Shown here in pieces: positions 11,201-19,745 of a DNA stretch of 64,000 nt. This DNA is from Chitinophagales bacterium (GTDB lineage Bacteria > Bacteroidota > Bacteroidia > Chitinophagales > Chitinophagaceae): contig JAFLBJ010000002.1 of NCBI GenBank assembly GCA_017303415.1, positions 188,001 through 252,000 of the forward strand. The letters run 5' to 3'. A program made the translations under genes and the position numbers. Positions within the stretch are counted from its first letter, which is position 1. Each line of letters opens with the position of its first letter. The notes under the pieces were generated by a model that was given only the letters and a program-made list of their open reading frames with translations, was not told where the DNA came from and made no database searches.

Positions 11201-11410
11201 GATAACCTGGGCCTCCTGTTTTTCCTTTTTGGCCAGGGCCAGCAATTTTTTTACTTCGGTCACTGCACTTTGGGGCAAACCGTTTTCAATATGCGTATCG
11301 ATCTTCTTCCATTCTTTGTCGTAGGTCTTGATGGGTGTTTGCGAAAACATAGGCAAGGTGATGATTAAAAAGAGAAGGCTAAAGATGGAATATTTCACAG
11401 AAGGTTGCAT
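5282..11410 (-). CDS. Alpha-2-macroglobulin family protein, very large, exported
   Basis: 2042 residues. An N-terminal signal peptide (about 1-24, ending MFSQ) directs it to the periplasm or outer membrane. The first 450 residues are helical and TPR-like in appearance. A macroglobulin MG2 domain follows (AIYRPGQTVYFKA). The bait/A2M domain is marked by KPLMVQPNPPRFLREGD, and the thioester motif is CAEQ at C1495-Q1498, followed by an alpha-helical toroid (TED domain). In this family the Cys-Gln thioester traps attacking proteases covalently. Bacterial homologues protect the periplasm, often beside penicillin-binding protein 1C, which is not seen here. The C-terminal receptor-like domain ends in VRVVVE. 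No frameshift was found. The target is unknown. Confidence 0.92.
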   Translation of the reverse strand: MQPSVKYSIFSLLFLIITLPMFSQTPIKTYDKEWKKIDTHIENGLPQSAVTEVKKLLALAKKEKQEAQVIKALIYYTAFQGETREDNPLLSIKDLEKEIPTASPAAKAILHNLIATQYWAIFRDMRWQIYNRTNTISFKKDDPLTWTISDFHKKISTHFKSALADRVLLQKTDLKPYNAIIEKGNTRHLRPTLYDLLAHHALAYFESDESDLDRPADAFEINASSAFDPAADFITRKFDTRDTLSLRRQALLIYQELIRFHLNDVKPDALIDADLKRLDFVKENSTHPDKEELHLLALNHIAKQYGSLPAAAQAWYLLADHHYQLVNDYEPLKDTTHRWERVKALEICNQILTSKDSSEGWVNAYNLRLNILKTETFFQLEKVNLPNQAFRVFLSYRNTPVIYLRLVQVEKEMKKKMEDLYEKENWQYLLKAPVFKSWEQALPLPADHLQHTTEIPVEGIGSGEYLLITSTAKDFDIDKSTLSARHFFVSPISFVRNGKEIYVLHRETGQPLAGAKIDAWKRTYNQKEAEYVEEWYKRYETNQNGYVELSDIMQESDRNSPYKLAITYQKDSLLLDEWMSDYYWSRNNTENEAPIDNRQYFFFTDRAIYRPGQTVYFKAIGIIPDAEKRFIPLTRHKSKYILRNVNSDIVDSLVLTSNEYGSVSGSFRLPSTGLTGQFTLQDADGHGFNFFSVEEYKRPKFFVEYEKIKGAYRVGDTITVTGSAQAYAGNAIDGAKVKYRVVREARFIYPWLFKRWWQPSSPSQEIVNGETTTDAAGKFRIDFAAIPDKSLDKKLEPVFDYTVYADVVDINGETRTGETTVSAGYKGLMLSTAIPGQVTLDSLKSLTILTQNMNGEFEPAQIEVGISALKIEQRLLRPRFWERPESQILSKEEYTRRFPHDIYAGEDDWENWEKEKIVYTKKDSARTKGEFPLTGARLPAGYYEIMVTAKNEKGEEAKDIRYIEIVDEKASQLLRPQYLWTRRSESIEPGETTSIQIGTSAPNVYLVKEEYREAKKGQKQDRFGLQVTTTQQTLQTGKTSFPVTATEEDRGGFGITAFMVRDNRFYQFQDRIEVPWSNKDLQVEFKTFRDKTLPGSDEKWSVRIKGYKSEMVAAEMLASMYDASLDQIVDHDWNRPYIWPYLFATRSWDPGANFKLENASKWEKDEEEKYLIKQYDELIDLANTRGGYKMKSMAPGVGNARAMEKMAVNVLDAKFSKAEDITASEGYYNEDGDGVTDTTKMIQNPQDIPAPSIRKNLQETAFFFPDLRTDSEGNIEFSFTTPEALTTWKLQTLAHTKDLAFNQSAKLLITQKPLMVQPNPPRFLREGDKMEFSGKIVNMTEEEITGQAQLLLFDATNNQSVDGWFQNVFPNQYFTVPAGQSVAVKFPIEVPFLFDRALTWRIVASSSATNTLALGAYSDGEEAMLPVLTNRMLVTETLPLHLRDTGTKTFKFDKLLKAGASETLQHHSLTVEYTSNPVWYAVQSLPYLMEYPYECAEQTWNRYYANALAGLIANSSPRIKAVFESWKGKDTAALLSNLQKNEELKSILLEETPWVLDARNESEQKKKIALLFDLYRLSDEANSSLEKLTRMQNASGAFVWFQGGPDDRYITQYIVTGIGHLLKLNAASAAEKKTLENILAKALPYLDKKIKDDHDQLKKRKANLTLNQIGQTQVQYLYLRSFFPDKKIPAASQAAYTYYRTQAQKFWTKQGKYAQGMIALALHRTKDTKTPAAVIKSLKETSINNPELGRYWKLSSGWFWYHAPVETQALLIEAFSEIGNNQTTVNELKTWLLKNKQTNHWSTTKATAEACYSLLLRGEDWLSQGHEVRIDLGPAFVTSGTGAEAGTGYIKKTIEGRLVEPAMGEIKVQVKNTATATSGGSPSWGAVYWQYFEDLDKITSAETPLKLNKKIFIKKNEERGPVLHPINEGDVANVGDRITVRIELRVDRDMEYVHMKDMRASSLEPVNVLSGYRWQDGLGYYESTHDASTNFFFHSLRKGTYVFEYELFVTHKGEFSNGVTTIQCMYAPEFSSHSEGVRVVVE

Positions 11411-11526
11411 AGCGCTTATTTAATTGTATACAAGGTAAATAATCTGTTTCTATCAGGATGCCAAACCCTTAAGAATTTCATAAAGCCCGGGCATTTTAAC
11501 GGTTATTAACGTATTATCTGGCACGA

Positions 11527-11542
11527 TGGCATGCGTTTGGCA
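11527..11542 (+). promoter_or_regulatory. Sigma-54 (-24/-12) promoter
   Basis: TGGCATGCGTTTGGCA matches the RpoN consensus TGGCAYRNNNNTTGCW at every defined position but one, with GG and GC correctly spaced. Transcription would start near 11553, about 34 nt before ATG 11587. An enhancer-binding activator would be needed. The NtrC-type regulator at 21692-23044 is one candidate, but nothing links them directly. Confidence 0.65.
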
Positions 11543-11586
11543 TCTTATAGGTAGGAACACAATTATTCACCTTAAAAAAGAAAGCC

Positions 11587-12087
11587 ATGAAAAAAATCTA
11601 CACTACACTTTTTACTCTCCTGATCGGTGTCGCTGTTTTTGCAGCAGACATGCGATTCACCGGAAAACTGACCATTCGCTCGCTTGATAATGATGACATC
11701 AAGGTGATGGTGGATGGCAAGCGTTTTGATCCTGCCTTCAACAGCCTGAAGCTGGAGAACCTTCGTCCTGGAATGCACAAGATCAAGGTATATAAGGAAA
11801 AGGATCGCTTCTTTAGGGGGTTTGGCCGAAACAGATATGAACTGGTGTACAATGCCACTGTTCATGTACGTCCCGGTACGCATATCCTCGTTACCATTGA
11901 CCGCTTCAACCGTTCAAAGGTGGAGACAAGAACGGTCTTTAACAAAGGCCGTGGATTTGACCATGACCGCAACCGCCGGATCAACGATTGGGATGATAAT
12001 GATCGTTACTATGATTTCGAGCGGGATGGAAAGCAGGGACGGCATGATGACGAGTGGGAGGAAATGCCCCGGAGAAACCGATTCTAG
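11587..12087 (+). CDS. Small exported protein of unknown function, charged C-terminus
   Basis: 166 residues with a clear Sec signal peptide (MKKIYTTLFTLLIGVAVFA, then AD). The mature part begins with a beta-rich domain (FTGKLTIRSLDNDDIKVMVDGKRF, LRPGMHKIKVYKEK, VRPGTHILVTIDRF) resembling a PEGA-type small surface domain. It ends in a low-complexity tail rich in Asp, Arg and aromatics (about residues 125-166). The function is not recognised. A near-consensus sigma-54 promoter lies upstream, so expression is probably conditional. The gene is followed by a strong bidirectional terminator and is divergent from the macroglobulin gene. Confidence 0.7.
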   Translation: MKKIYTTLFTLLIGVAVFAADMRFTGKLTIRSLDNDDIKVMVDGKRFDPAFNSLKLENLRPGMHKIKVYKEKDRFFRGFGRNRYELVYNATVHVRPGTHILVTIDRFNRSKVETRTVFNKGRGFDHDRNRRINDWDDNDRYYDFERDGKQGRHDDEWEEMPRRNRF

Positions 12088-12090
12088 GAT

Positions 12091-12235
12091 AATTCACCGC
12101 AGAGAACAAGAGGACGCGGAGATACGCAGAGAATCATAAAAAAATAGCTGGTGACCAAAGTAGTCACCAGCTATTTTTATGTTTGTTTTTATTCCCTGCG
12201 TATCTCCGCGTCCTCTTGTTCTCTGCGGTGAAATT
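12091..12235. terminator. Bidirectional terminator inside a longer inverted repeat
   Basis: The inner hairpin has a perfect 15-bp stem, AAAATAGCTGGTGAC at 12141-12155 and its complement at 12163-12177, with a 7-nt loop. A and T runs on either side make it a terminator for both convergent genes. Around it, arms of about 40 bp (12091-12134 and 12191-12235) containing CGCGGAGATACGCAGAG form a second, outer hairpin. These arms look like an interspersed repeat rather than part of the terminator. Confidence 0.85.
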
Positions 12236-12253
12236 ATTGTTCTTGCAGTGAAA

Positions 12254-13132
12254 TTATTTCTTGGAAATGACTGTTGCCATTGTTTTCCCGATATCTGCCG
12301 GGCTTTGTGCCACATGAATGCCACATTCGGCCATGATCTTCATTTTAGCGGCAGCGGTATCATCCGCGCCACCGATGATGGCACCGGCATGACCCATACG
12401 ACGACCGGGAGGAGCGGTTTGTCCGGCGATAAAACCTACCACCGGTTTTTTATTACCAGATTGTTTGATCCAATTCGCGGCTTCGGCTTCCATACCACCT
12501 CCGATCTCACCGATCATGACGATACCATCGGTATCGGGATCGTTCATAAAGAGTTCAACAGCTTCGCGGGTAGTGGTTCCGATAATGGGGTCGCCACCGA
12601 TACCTACGGCAGTGGAAATTCCAAGTCCGGCTTTCGCTACCTGATCGGCGGCTTCGTAGGTGAGGGTGCCCGATTTGGAAACGATACCGATGCGTCCGGC
12701 TTTGAATACAAACCCGGGCATGATGCCCACTTTACATTCACCGGCGGTGATCACCCCGGGACAGTTGGGGCCGACCAGACGGGTATTTTTTCCGAGTAAA
12801 AAGTTCTTCACTTTCACCATATCCTGGGTAGGGATTCCTTCGGTGATACAGACCACGAGTTCGATCCCTGCTTCGGCCGATTCCATGATGGCATCGGCGG
12901 CAAAGGCCGGTGGGACAAAAATGATACTGACATTGGCCCCGGTCTGTTTCACACAATCCGCAACGGTATTGAATACGGGTTTATCCAGGTGCGTGGTTCC
13001 GCCTTTACCAGGGGTTACGCCACCTACTACATTGGTGCCATATTCGATCATCTGGGTAGCGTGGAAACTGCCTTCTGATCCGGTGAAACCCTGGACAAGG
13101 ATCCGGGAATTTTTATTTACAAGAATACTCAT
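12254..13132 (-). CDS. sucD: Succinyl-CoA synthetase (ADP-forming), alpha subunit
   Basis: 292 residues, the usual length. It catalyses the TCA-cycle interconversion of succinyl-CoA and succinate with substrate-level phosphorylation, as a partner of SucC (not in this window). The CoA-binding Rossmann region is visible near the N-terminus ([31 protein letters not shown]), as are [10 protein letters not shown] and [11 protein letters not shown]. The active-site phosphohistidine lies in RRMGHAGAI near residue 250. ATG 13132 is the family start. Upstream on the same strand no sucC is seen, so the subunits are encoded apart. Confidence 0.97.
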   Translation of the reverse strand: MSILVNKNSRILVQGFTGSEGSFHATQMIEYGTNVVGGVTPGKGGTTHLDKPVFNTVADCVKQTGANVSIIFVPPAFAADAIMESAEAGIELVVCITEGIPTQDMVKVKNFLLGKNTRLVGPNCPGVITAGECKVGIMPGFVFKAGRIGIVSKSGTLTYEAADQVAKAGLGISTAVGIGGDPIIGTTTREAVELFMNDPDTDGIVMIGEIGGGMEAEAANWIKQSGNKKPVVGFIAGQTAPPGRRMGHAGAIIGGADDTAAAKMKIMAECGIHVAQSPADIGKTMATVISKK

Positions 13133-13169
13133 GGTGCAGGATGATTAAAAGTCGTGCAAATGTACTGCA

Positions 13170-14876
13170 TTATGCCTTTTCTGCCACCTTTAACCGAAAG
13201 TAAAAATAACTGCCCTGGCCAAGTTGTGACCGGACCCCGATCTCGCCACCCATGGCCTCCGTGAGGTCTTTGCTGATGGCCAGTCCCAATCCGGTGCCTT
13301 TAACGGCATTTTTGCCGGGAACCTTGTAATAACGATCAAAAATGCGGCCCTGGAATCCTTCTTCAATGCCTGAGCCATGGTCGGTGACACCGATCTCCAC
13401 CCGGTCACCGTCCCGGCGGCAACTGATCAGAATATTGTCATCCGGTGGGGAATATTTGATGGCATTGGTCAAAAAATTGTTCAGGACCCACCCTGCTTTT
13501 TCCTTATCGGCCTTCACAAGGGGAAGATCCGCTGCCAGGGATACATCTACGCGGATATTCTTTTGGTTGGCCGTATTCAGAATGGCCATACGGGCCTCCT
13601 CGATCATTTCGGTGGGGGAAATAGGGGCAATGTTGAGTTCGATCTTTCCACTTTCTACCTGGCTCAGATCGAGTAGTTCGCTTAAGATCCGAAGGATCCG
13701 GCGGTTATCTTCTTTGAGATTGGATACAAGCTGAATCTGTTCAGTATTAAGCGGACCGGTACGTGCGTCCTCCAGCAATTTGAGTGTAAAATCGGAAGAG
13801 GCCAGCGGAGTTTTGAGTTCATGCGAGATCGTGGCCATGAATTGGGTCTTGGCCGTATCCAATTCTTTAAAAGGGGTGATATTTTTTAAAATGATGATCA
13901 GCCCGGGTTTTTTGCCATCTTGAGGGAGTTCGACCATTTCACGGGTAAAGAAATTCTCCTTGCCTTCAACCACGATCTTAAATGGCAGACTGGGTTGTTC
14001 TTGCAGGAGAAATCGGAACAGGTCATTCTTTTCCCGCACTTCCTCCTGCGTTTTTCCAACGATATCGAATTCCTGTATCCCCAATAGATGGAGGGCTTGC
14101 TGATTCGCAAAAAGTACAAGGCCTTTTTCATCGATCCCGATACTGGCATCTTTCAGCGAATTGATCACCGCTTCGGCCCGTTGTTTTTCAAATAGTATCC
14201 GTGACAGGTTGCTGTGTTCATATTGATCCAGTCGTTCAGCCATCAGGTTGAAGGCATTGGCCAGTTCGCCAAACTCATCCTTTCGTTCCAGATGGATCCG
14301 TTTGTGGTATTTTTTTTCGGCAATGGCCTTGATCCCTTCGGTCAATGAAGCAATGGGAGAGGCGACCAGAGAAGGGAAATTGAATAAGAAGGTAAATCCC
14401 ACCAGCAGGCAGATCGTTAAGATTACGGTGATGGTTGTACGGGCATTGGTGGCCTCTTTTTGTGCCGACTGGTTTTTTCGGTCGATCGCCTGCAGGTTCA
14501 ATTGCATAATGTGAATGATCTGTTCCCGAAGAGGATAAAGCAGGCTGTCGGGGCCTCCTGATGAACGAAAAACATGGAACAGAGTGCCTAATTTTTTAGT
14601 GGCATCCAATTCCTGGTCCTCAGTGATATTCTCTTCCTGTAAACGTAATTGGTTTTCGAAGCGTTGAAAAGCGGTTGCGGAGTCCTGGCGAATCTGGTCA
14701 AGGGACAGGATCATTTCCCGGGAGTAGTCTAAGGTTTCATAGTTGTCCTGTACAATATTCTGTGAGCTGGTGGCCAACCGGTCGAGGTAAAAATAAGATG
14801 AAGCCCCTACCAGGATCATCAGGGCAAAGAGAAAAACGCCCCCCAGGCTGATCTTTGTTTTTAATTTAGTTGGCAT
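13170..14876 (-). CDS. Membrane sensor histidine kinase, likely kinase half of a split KdpD
   Basis: 568 residues. TM1 is at about 8-30, followed by a helical sensor region (about 31-145), TM2 at about 148-170, HAMP, a PAS domain (about 230-330) and a HisKA dimerisation domain with phospho-acceptor H352 in ISHELKTPLAS. The HATPase domain has the N box (NNFLTNAIKYS) and G boxes (DHGSGIEEG, GTGLGLAIS). The start ATG overlaps the stop of the KdpD input protein by one base (TGATG), indicating coupled translation. In E. coli the KdpD input and kinase parts are one polypeptide; here they are two. It presumably phosphorylates the NtrC-type regulator upstream (inference). Confidence 0.85.
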   Translation of the reverse strand: MPTKLKTKISLGGVFLFALMILVGASSYFYLDRLATSSQNIVQDNYETLDYSREMILSLDQIRQDSATAFQRFENQLRLQEENITEDQELDATKKLGTLFHVFRSSGGPDSLLYPLREQIIHIMQLNLQAIDRKNQSAQKEATNARTTITVILTICLLVGFTFLFNFPSLVASPIASLTEGIKAIAEKKYHKRIHLERKDEFGELANAFNLMAERLDQYEHSNLSRILFEKQRAEAVINSLKDASIGIDEKGLVLFANQQALHLLGIQEFDIVGKTQEEVREKNDLFRFLLQEQPSLPFKIVVEGKENFFTREMVELPQDGKKPGLIIILKNITPFKELDTAKTQFMATISHELKTPLASSDFTLKLLEDARTGPLNTEQIQLVSNLKEDNRRILRILSELLDLSQVESGKIELNIAPISPTEMIEEARMAILNTANQKNIRVDVSLAADLPLVKADKEKAGWVLNNFLTNAIKYSPPDDNILISCRRDGDRVEIGVTDHGSGIEEGFQGRIFDRYYKVPGKNAVKGTGLGLAISKDLTEAMGGEIGVRSQLGQGSYFYFRLKVAEKA

Positions 14877-16003
14877 CAGGAAAGAATGATGATATCCACC
14901 TCATTTTTTGACAAGGCTTTTAAAAGTTTGCGAAAGACCCCTGTTTTCCATATTACCCGAAACAAATTTAGGTGAGGTTTGCCGATACAAACGGTGGTGA
15001 TCTGTTTTTCTTCCACTACCCGGAGTATAGCCCCGGCCACATCATCCTCCTTCATCTGGAGTACAACCGCACCAAGTTCTGTCGCATTTTTGAAATTATT
15101 GATCAGGTGGCGCTGGGTAGCAAGGGGAATTTTCTCTGCGGATTCTCTGGAGGTTTGCACATACAACACCCACCATTGACTGTTGTAATAAGAAGCCAGA
15201 CGGGCTGTTTTGCGAATAATGTTTTGAGCCATTTCCTGATTGGAAGAGATACATGCCAGGAAATGTTCATGCCGCCAGGGTCTTTCCCGCGCTGAAACCT
15301 CATGGTCTACTTTTCGTTCTACCTGTCCGGCTACTTCTTTAAGCGCGAGCTCCCTGAGCTGAAGGATCTTTTCGGGTTTAAAGAAGTTTTGCAGGGCGAG
15401 CTGGACTTTAGAATGGTCATAGATCTTTCCTTCTTTCAGTCGGGTGATGAGTTCATCGGCAGTAAGGTCAATATTCACAACCTCATCAGCGATCTGCAGG
15501 ATCTTATCGGGCACTCTTTCTTTAACCTCAACACCGGTGATCTCTTTTACATCTTCATTGATGCTTTCGATATGTTGAATGTTGATGGCAGTGATGACAT
15601 CAATACCGGCCTCAAGAATGTCGAGTACATCCTGCCAGCGTTTTTCATTCCGGCTACCGGGGATATTGGTATGCGCCAATTCATCCACGATCACCACTTC
15701 GGGATGCAGGAGAAGAATAGCCTGTACATCCAGTTCATCCAACTCTTTTCCTTTGTAGAATGCTTTGCGACGGGGTATGACCGGCAGCCCCGCGGTCAGG
15801 GCTTCGGTCTCTTTTCTTCCATGGGTTTCGATGTATCCGATCTTGATATTGGTTCCATTGCGCAAAAGGCTGTGTGCCTCCTGAAGCATACGGTAACTTT
15901 TTCCCACACCGGCACTCATGCCAATATAGATCTTGAGTTTACCTTTGGCTTCCTTCTTCAATTTCTCCATCCATATGTCAGCTTCCTGATCGGGCATGGT
16001 CAT
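14876..16003 (-). CDS. kdpD: KdpD N-terminal sensor protein (KdpD + USP domains, no kinase)
   Basis: 375 residues corresponding only to the cytoplasmic input portion of KdpD. The KdpD domain has Walker A GMSAGVGKSYRM (about 28-39) and Walker B VVIVDELAHTN. A universal-stress-protein-like domain follows (HFLACISSNQEMAQNIIRKTARLA to VCIGKPHLNLFR). There are no transmembrane helices and no HisKA/HATPase. In full KdpD this part senses ATP, K+ and cyclic nucleotides. The stop overlaps the start of the separate histidine kinase, and the start overlaps the porin stop by 4 bp, so all three are probably one operon. Such stand-alone KdpD input proteins are known in Bacteroidota. Confidence 0.88.
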   Translation of the reverse strand: MTMPDQEADIWMEKLKKEAKGKLKIYIGMSAGVGKSYRMLQEAHSLLRNGTNIKIGYIETHGRKETEALTAGLPVIPRRKAFYKGKELDELDVQAILLLHPEVVIVDELAHTNIPGSRNEKRWQDVLDILEAGIDVITAINIQHIESINEDVKEITGVEVKERVPDKILQIADEVVNIDLTADELITRLKEGKIYDHSKVQLALQNFFKPEKILQLRELALKEVAGQVERKVDHEVSARERPWRHEHFLACISSNQEMAQNIIRKTARLASYYNSQWWVLYVQTSRESAEKIPLATQRHLINNFKNATELGAVVLQMKEDDVAGAILRVVEEKQITTVCIGKPHLNLFRVIWKTGVFRKLLKALSKNEVDIIILS

Positions 16004-17088
16004 TCGAATGAGATCGCCATTGAGGCGGTTAAGAAAGATTCTGTTTTTACAGGCTGGTTGTCTCTGATGAACTGGGGTTCCTGACCCTGTAAATGACGGA
16101 ATTCAAGTCGCATCAGCATATTGTCTGTCGGTTTATGATCCACATTAAAGGATAACCCTGCTATTTTGAAACCACCTGGCTGGGTACTGGAAATGATAAC
16201 CCCATTCTCATCAGCATAGTATTCATATCGTCCGGCAATGGACCATTGGTCATTCAATGAATATTTCAGGATTCCCACCGGAGCGAACCAGGTATTTACC
16301 CCTGATCCATTTACCGACCGGTCCTCGGTACCGATATCCAATCCTAGGATAAGGCCCCAGTTTTCGGAGAGATTTGTTTGGGTATACAGGTTATGAAAGG
16401 TACGGAACAAACGGGCGGAGTCAGGCTTATCTGTGCCAAAGAAACTGCTATAGTTGATGACCGTATTTTCGGTTGGCCTGAATTGAACCTGGGTACCGGT
16501 ACTGATCATCGGGTTTCCAGCTACACGTTGGATACGTTGCCATCCATTGAGCGCGAGTGCCGAAATTGTCCATTTTTTATTGGGCGAAAGATAGGTCAGT
16601 TTGGCGCCGGCTTCATAATAAGGTGAATTATCGGCAAGGATACTTCTTGTCAGGGTCGGGCAATCTTTACTGGTGGCACTTTCAAATCCGATATGGGAAG
16701 AAAAGATCCCGGCGTCAAGCCATAGCTCTTTTCTTTGGCTAAGCTTAACACCGGCATTGGCTTCAAAGATGTTTTTAAGCACACCGGGTTCAGCGGCATA
16801 ATTTGCATTCATATAGGTGCCCGCTGCCAAGGCCAGGTTGGCCCTTACCCGATCAGCTGAATAAGCCGCTTTTACAAAACCCAGGTTCAGGTTGAATTCG
16901 TTGTGCCGGTTATGGCTATAAACGAACACCGGGCGGTTATTATCTCCGGGTTTGTTAAACGTGTATTGAAAATAGGTCTCGAGATAAGCGCTAAAGGATA
17001 TCGCAGGAGGTTGCGGTTCTTTATTTTCAGTTTGTGCCTGTCCTTCCCCGGAAAAGAATAGCAGTACAAAGGGGAGCATTTTTTTCAT
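16000..17088 (-). CDS. Outer-membrane beta-barrel porin (BBP2-like) of the Kdp operon
   Basis: 362 residues with a signal peptide (about 1-18, ending GQAQ). The mature protein consists of alternating amphipathic strands and ends in an aromatic residue in the last strand (ASMAISFE). The conserved opening ISFSAYLETYFQYTFNKPGDNNRP resembles the OmpL-like putative beta-barrel porin-2 family. Placed between kdpC and kdpD with 4-5 bp gaps or overlaps, it is likely co-expressed at low K+ and may let K+ pass the outer membrane. The transported solute is inferred from position only. Confidence 0.75.
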   Translation of the reverse strand: MKKMLPFVLLFFSGEGQAQTENKEPQPPAISFSAYLETYFQYTFNKPGDNNRPVFVYSHNRHNEFNLNLGFVKAAYSADRVRANLALAAGTYMNANYAAEPGVLKNIFEANAGVKLSQRKELWLDAGIFSSHIGFESATSKDCPTLTRSILADNSPYYEAGAKLTYLSPNKKWTISALALNGWQRIQRVAGNPMISTGTQVQFRPTENTVINYSSFFGTDKPDSARLFRTFHNLYTQTNLSENWGLILGLDIGTEDRSVNGSGVNTWFAPVGILKYSLNDQWSIAGRYEYYADENGVIISSTQPGGFKIAGLSFNVDHKPTDNMLMRLEFRHLQGQEPQFIRDNQPVKTESFLTASMAISFE

Positions 17089-17093
17089 AACAA

Positions 17094-17663
17094 TTATTGT
17101 TTAAGGCTCGTGGTTAATGCATCCAAAGCGATATTGAGTTTTAATACATGGACGGCATCAAGTCCAAAGGGAATTTTCTCCGTATTCTTTTCGACTAATT
17201 CCTGCACGGTTGACTCTGGCAGATTGCGGGCCTTGGCGACTCTTTTTACCTGGATAGAGGCAGCGGCAGGTGATATATGCGGATCCAATCCACTGCCACT
17301 GGCGGTTACCAGGTCAGCGGGTATATCCTTTCGGGCGATGCCGGGGTTATGAGCCAAAAAGCTATCGATGCGCTCTTCTACTAATTGAAGGTATTCAGGA
17401 TTGGAAGGACCTTTGTTGCTTCCTCCCGATCCATCTGCTTTGTAATCCACCGCCGAAGGCCTGCCCCAAAAATATTTGTCTTCTGTAAACCGTTGCCCGA
17501 TCCGTTCATACCCCACCACTTTTCCATTGAGTTGCAGGGTTTCTCCTTTACCCTTTCCCGGGGAGGCTTTCCCGGCCAGCGCAACTATCAGCGGATAAAG
17601 GACTGCACAGAGCAGGATAAGTCCCAGCGAAAGTTTGAGAGATATTATCAGGTTTTTTTTCAT
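17094..17663 (-). CDS. kdpC: K+-transporting ATPase subunit KdpC
   Basis: 189 residues from ATG 17663. There is a single N-terminal membrane helix (LIISLKLSLGLILLCAVLYPL, about 5-25) and a periplasmic domain with the family motifs FWGRPSA, SGGSNKGPSNPEYL and ASGSGLDPHISPAAA near the middle. KdpC stabilises the KdpFABC complex. A longer frame extends upstream into kdpB, but MKKNLIIS is the family-like start. It lies 10 bp after kdpB and 5 bp before the porin. Confidence 0.95.
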   Translation of the reverse strand: MKKNLIISLKLSLGLILLCAVLYPLIVALAGKASPGKGKGETLQLNGKVVGYERIGQRFTEDKYFWGRPSAVDYKADGSGGSNKGPSNPEYLQLVEERIDSFLAHNPGIARKDIPADLVTASGSGLDPHISPAAASIQVKRVAKARNLPESTVQELVEKNTEKIPFGLDAVHVLKLNIALDALTTSLKQ

Positions 17664-17673
17664 TTTCTTTTTT

Positions 17674-19722
17674 TTACATAAATAATCCCAATAAAAGGTC
17701 AATGGCTTTGATTCCGATAAAGGGTACGATGATACCTCCCAACCCATAGATGAACAGGTTTCTTCGTAATAAGGCCGAAGCGCCAATGGGTTTATAGGCC
17801 ACTCCTTTCAATGCCAGTGGTATGAGCAGAGGGATGATGATCGCGTTAAAGATGACAGCAGCCAGTACAGCGCTTTCCGGACTTTTCAGCCCCATGATAT
17901 TTAATGCCTGCAAAGCCGGAATGGAACTGATGAACAAAGCCGGTACAATGGCGAAATATTTGGCCACATCATTGGCAATGGAAAAAGTGGTGAGGGTTCC
18001 CCGGGTGATCAATAGTTGTTTACCGATCTCAACTACCTCAATGAGTTTGGTGGGATCATTGTCCAGGTCAACCATGTTTCCGGCTTCTTTGGCGGCCTGG
18101 GTTCCACTGTTCATGGATACACCTACATCGGCCTGTGCCAGGGCCGGGGCATCATTGGTGCCATCACCCATCATGGCCACGAGTTTTCCGGAGGCCTGTT
18201 CATTTCGGATATAATTCATTTTGTCTTCGGGTTTGGCCTCGGCTATGAAATCATCGACGCCCGCTTTTTCCGCAATGTATTTTGCCGTGAGGGGGTTATC
18301 ACCCGTAACCATCACGGTCTTTACGCCCATTTTGCGTAATCTTTCAAAGCGCTCCTGAATACCGGGTTTAATGATATCCTGTAATTCGATCACCCCTTTT
18401 ATGTCTTCATTAACGGCCACGACGAGTGGGGTGCCGCCATTGGCAGCAATTTCTTTTACTTTTAATTCGATCACTTCCGGCACGGTATTCCCGTGCTGAA
18501 CCACCAAATTGCGTATACTGTCAAAAGCGCCTTTGCGTATCCGAAGCCCTTGTGGTGTATCGACACCTGAACTTCGGGTTTCAGCGGTAAATCGGACAAA
18601 TTGATAACCGGAGAGGTCGGTTGGCAGGTGGAGTTGTGCATTGGCATGCTGTCGTGCCAATTCAAGGATCGACTTGCCTTCGGGTGTTTCATCTGACAAC
18701 GAACTCAAGGCTGACCATTGGATAAAATCGCTATCGCTGGTTTCGCTGGCTGCAAAAAAATGGGTGGCTTTGCGGTTTCCGATGGTGATGGTGCCTGTCT
18801 TATCCAACAATAATACATCCACATCACCGGCTGTTTCCACCGCCTTACCGCTCTTAGCGATCACATTGGCCCGTAAGGCCCGGTCCATTCCCGCTATACC
18901 GATTGCGGATAATAAACCACCAATGGTGGTAGGTATCAGGCAAACGAACAGAGAGATGTACGCAGCAATGGTAACAGGTGTATTGGCGTAATCCGCGAAG
19001 GGTTTGAGTGTAACCACCACGATCACAAAAATGAGGGTGAAGGCAGCGAGAAGGATAGTCAGGGCGATCTCATTGGGTGTTTTTTGCCGGGAGGCCCCTT
19101 CCACCAGCGCGATCATTTTATCCAGAAATGATTCACCGGGGGCGGTGGTCACACGCACCACGATACGGTCACTCAATACTTTGGTGCCTCCGGTGACGGA
19201 AGATCGGTCACCACCTGCTTCACGGATCACCGGTGCTGACTCACCGGTAATGGCAGATTCATCGATGGTGGCAATGCCTTGTTCTATCTCCCCATCCATG
19301 GGAATGATATCTCCCGCCTCACACACAAAGAGATCATTCAGCTTAAGTGAAGAAGAGGAAACGGTTTGGTATTCTTTTCCGCTTAGTTTTTTTGCCGGGG
19401 TGTCCTCTCTCGTCCGGCGCAGACTTTCGGCCTGGGCTTTGCCACGGGCTTCAGCAAGTGCTTCGGCAAAATTGGCAAACAGTACGGTGATCAACAGGAT
19501 GAGAAAGATGATAAGGTTATAGGTCAGACTACCTTCGGATCTTTCACCGGTGATCATTTGATAGATACAGACAGCAAGCATGATGGCCGTACCGATCTCG
19601 ACTGTAAACATGACCGGGTTTCGGAATAGACGAACGGGATTTAATTTGAGGAAGGATTGGCGAATAGCCGTGCCCATCATGGCCGGATCAAATAGTTTGA
19701 TATTTCGGGTATGTTTCGACAT
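17674..19722 (-). CDS. kdpB: K+-transporting P-type ATPase subunit KdpB
   Basis: 682 residues, standard length. It is the P-type ATPase that energises K+ import through KdpA. Visible are the TGES loop (ITGESAPV), the phosphorylated aspartate in [13 protein letters not shown] (about residue 307), the nucleotide-binding KGAF motif, VTGDNPLTA and [21 protein letters not shown], with membrane helices before and after. It starts 23 bp after kdpA. Nothing unusual. Confidence 0.97.
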   Translation of the reverse strand: MSKHTRNIKLFDPAMMGTAIRQSFLKLNPVRLFRNPVMFTVEIGTAIMLAVCIYQMITGERSEGSLTYNLIIFLILLITVLFANFAEALAEARGKAQAESLRRTREDTPAKKLSGKEYQTVSSSSLKLNDLFVCEAGDIIPMDGEIEQGIATIDESAITGESAPVIREAGGDRSSVTGGTKVLSDRIVVRVTTAPGESFLDKMIALVEGASRQKTPNEIALTILLAAFTLIFVIVVVTLKPFADYANTPVTIAAYISLFVCLIPTTIGGLLSAIGIAGMDRALRANVIAKSGKAVETAGDVDVLLLDKTGTITIGNRKATHFFAASETSDSDFIQWSALSSLSDETPEGKSILELARQHANAQLHLPTDLSGYQFVRFTAETRSSGVDTPQGLRIRKGAFDSIRNLVVQHGNTVPEVIELKVKEIAANGGTPLVVAVNEDIKGVIELQDIIKPGIQERFERLRKMGVKTVMVTGDNPLTAKYIAEKAGVDDFIAEAKPEDKMNYIRNEQASGKLVAMMGDGTNDAPALAQADVGVSMNSGTQAAKEAGNMVDLDNDPTKLIEVVEIGKQLLITRGTLTTFSIANDVAKYFAIVPALFISSIPALQALNIMGLKSPESAVLAAVIFNAIIIPLLIPLALKGVAYKPIGASALLRRNLFIYGLGGIIVPFIGIKAIDLLLGLFM

Positions 19723-19745
19723 GTTGGTGGATGTTTATCTGTTGT

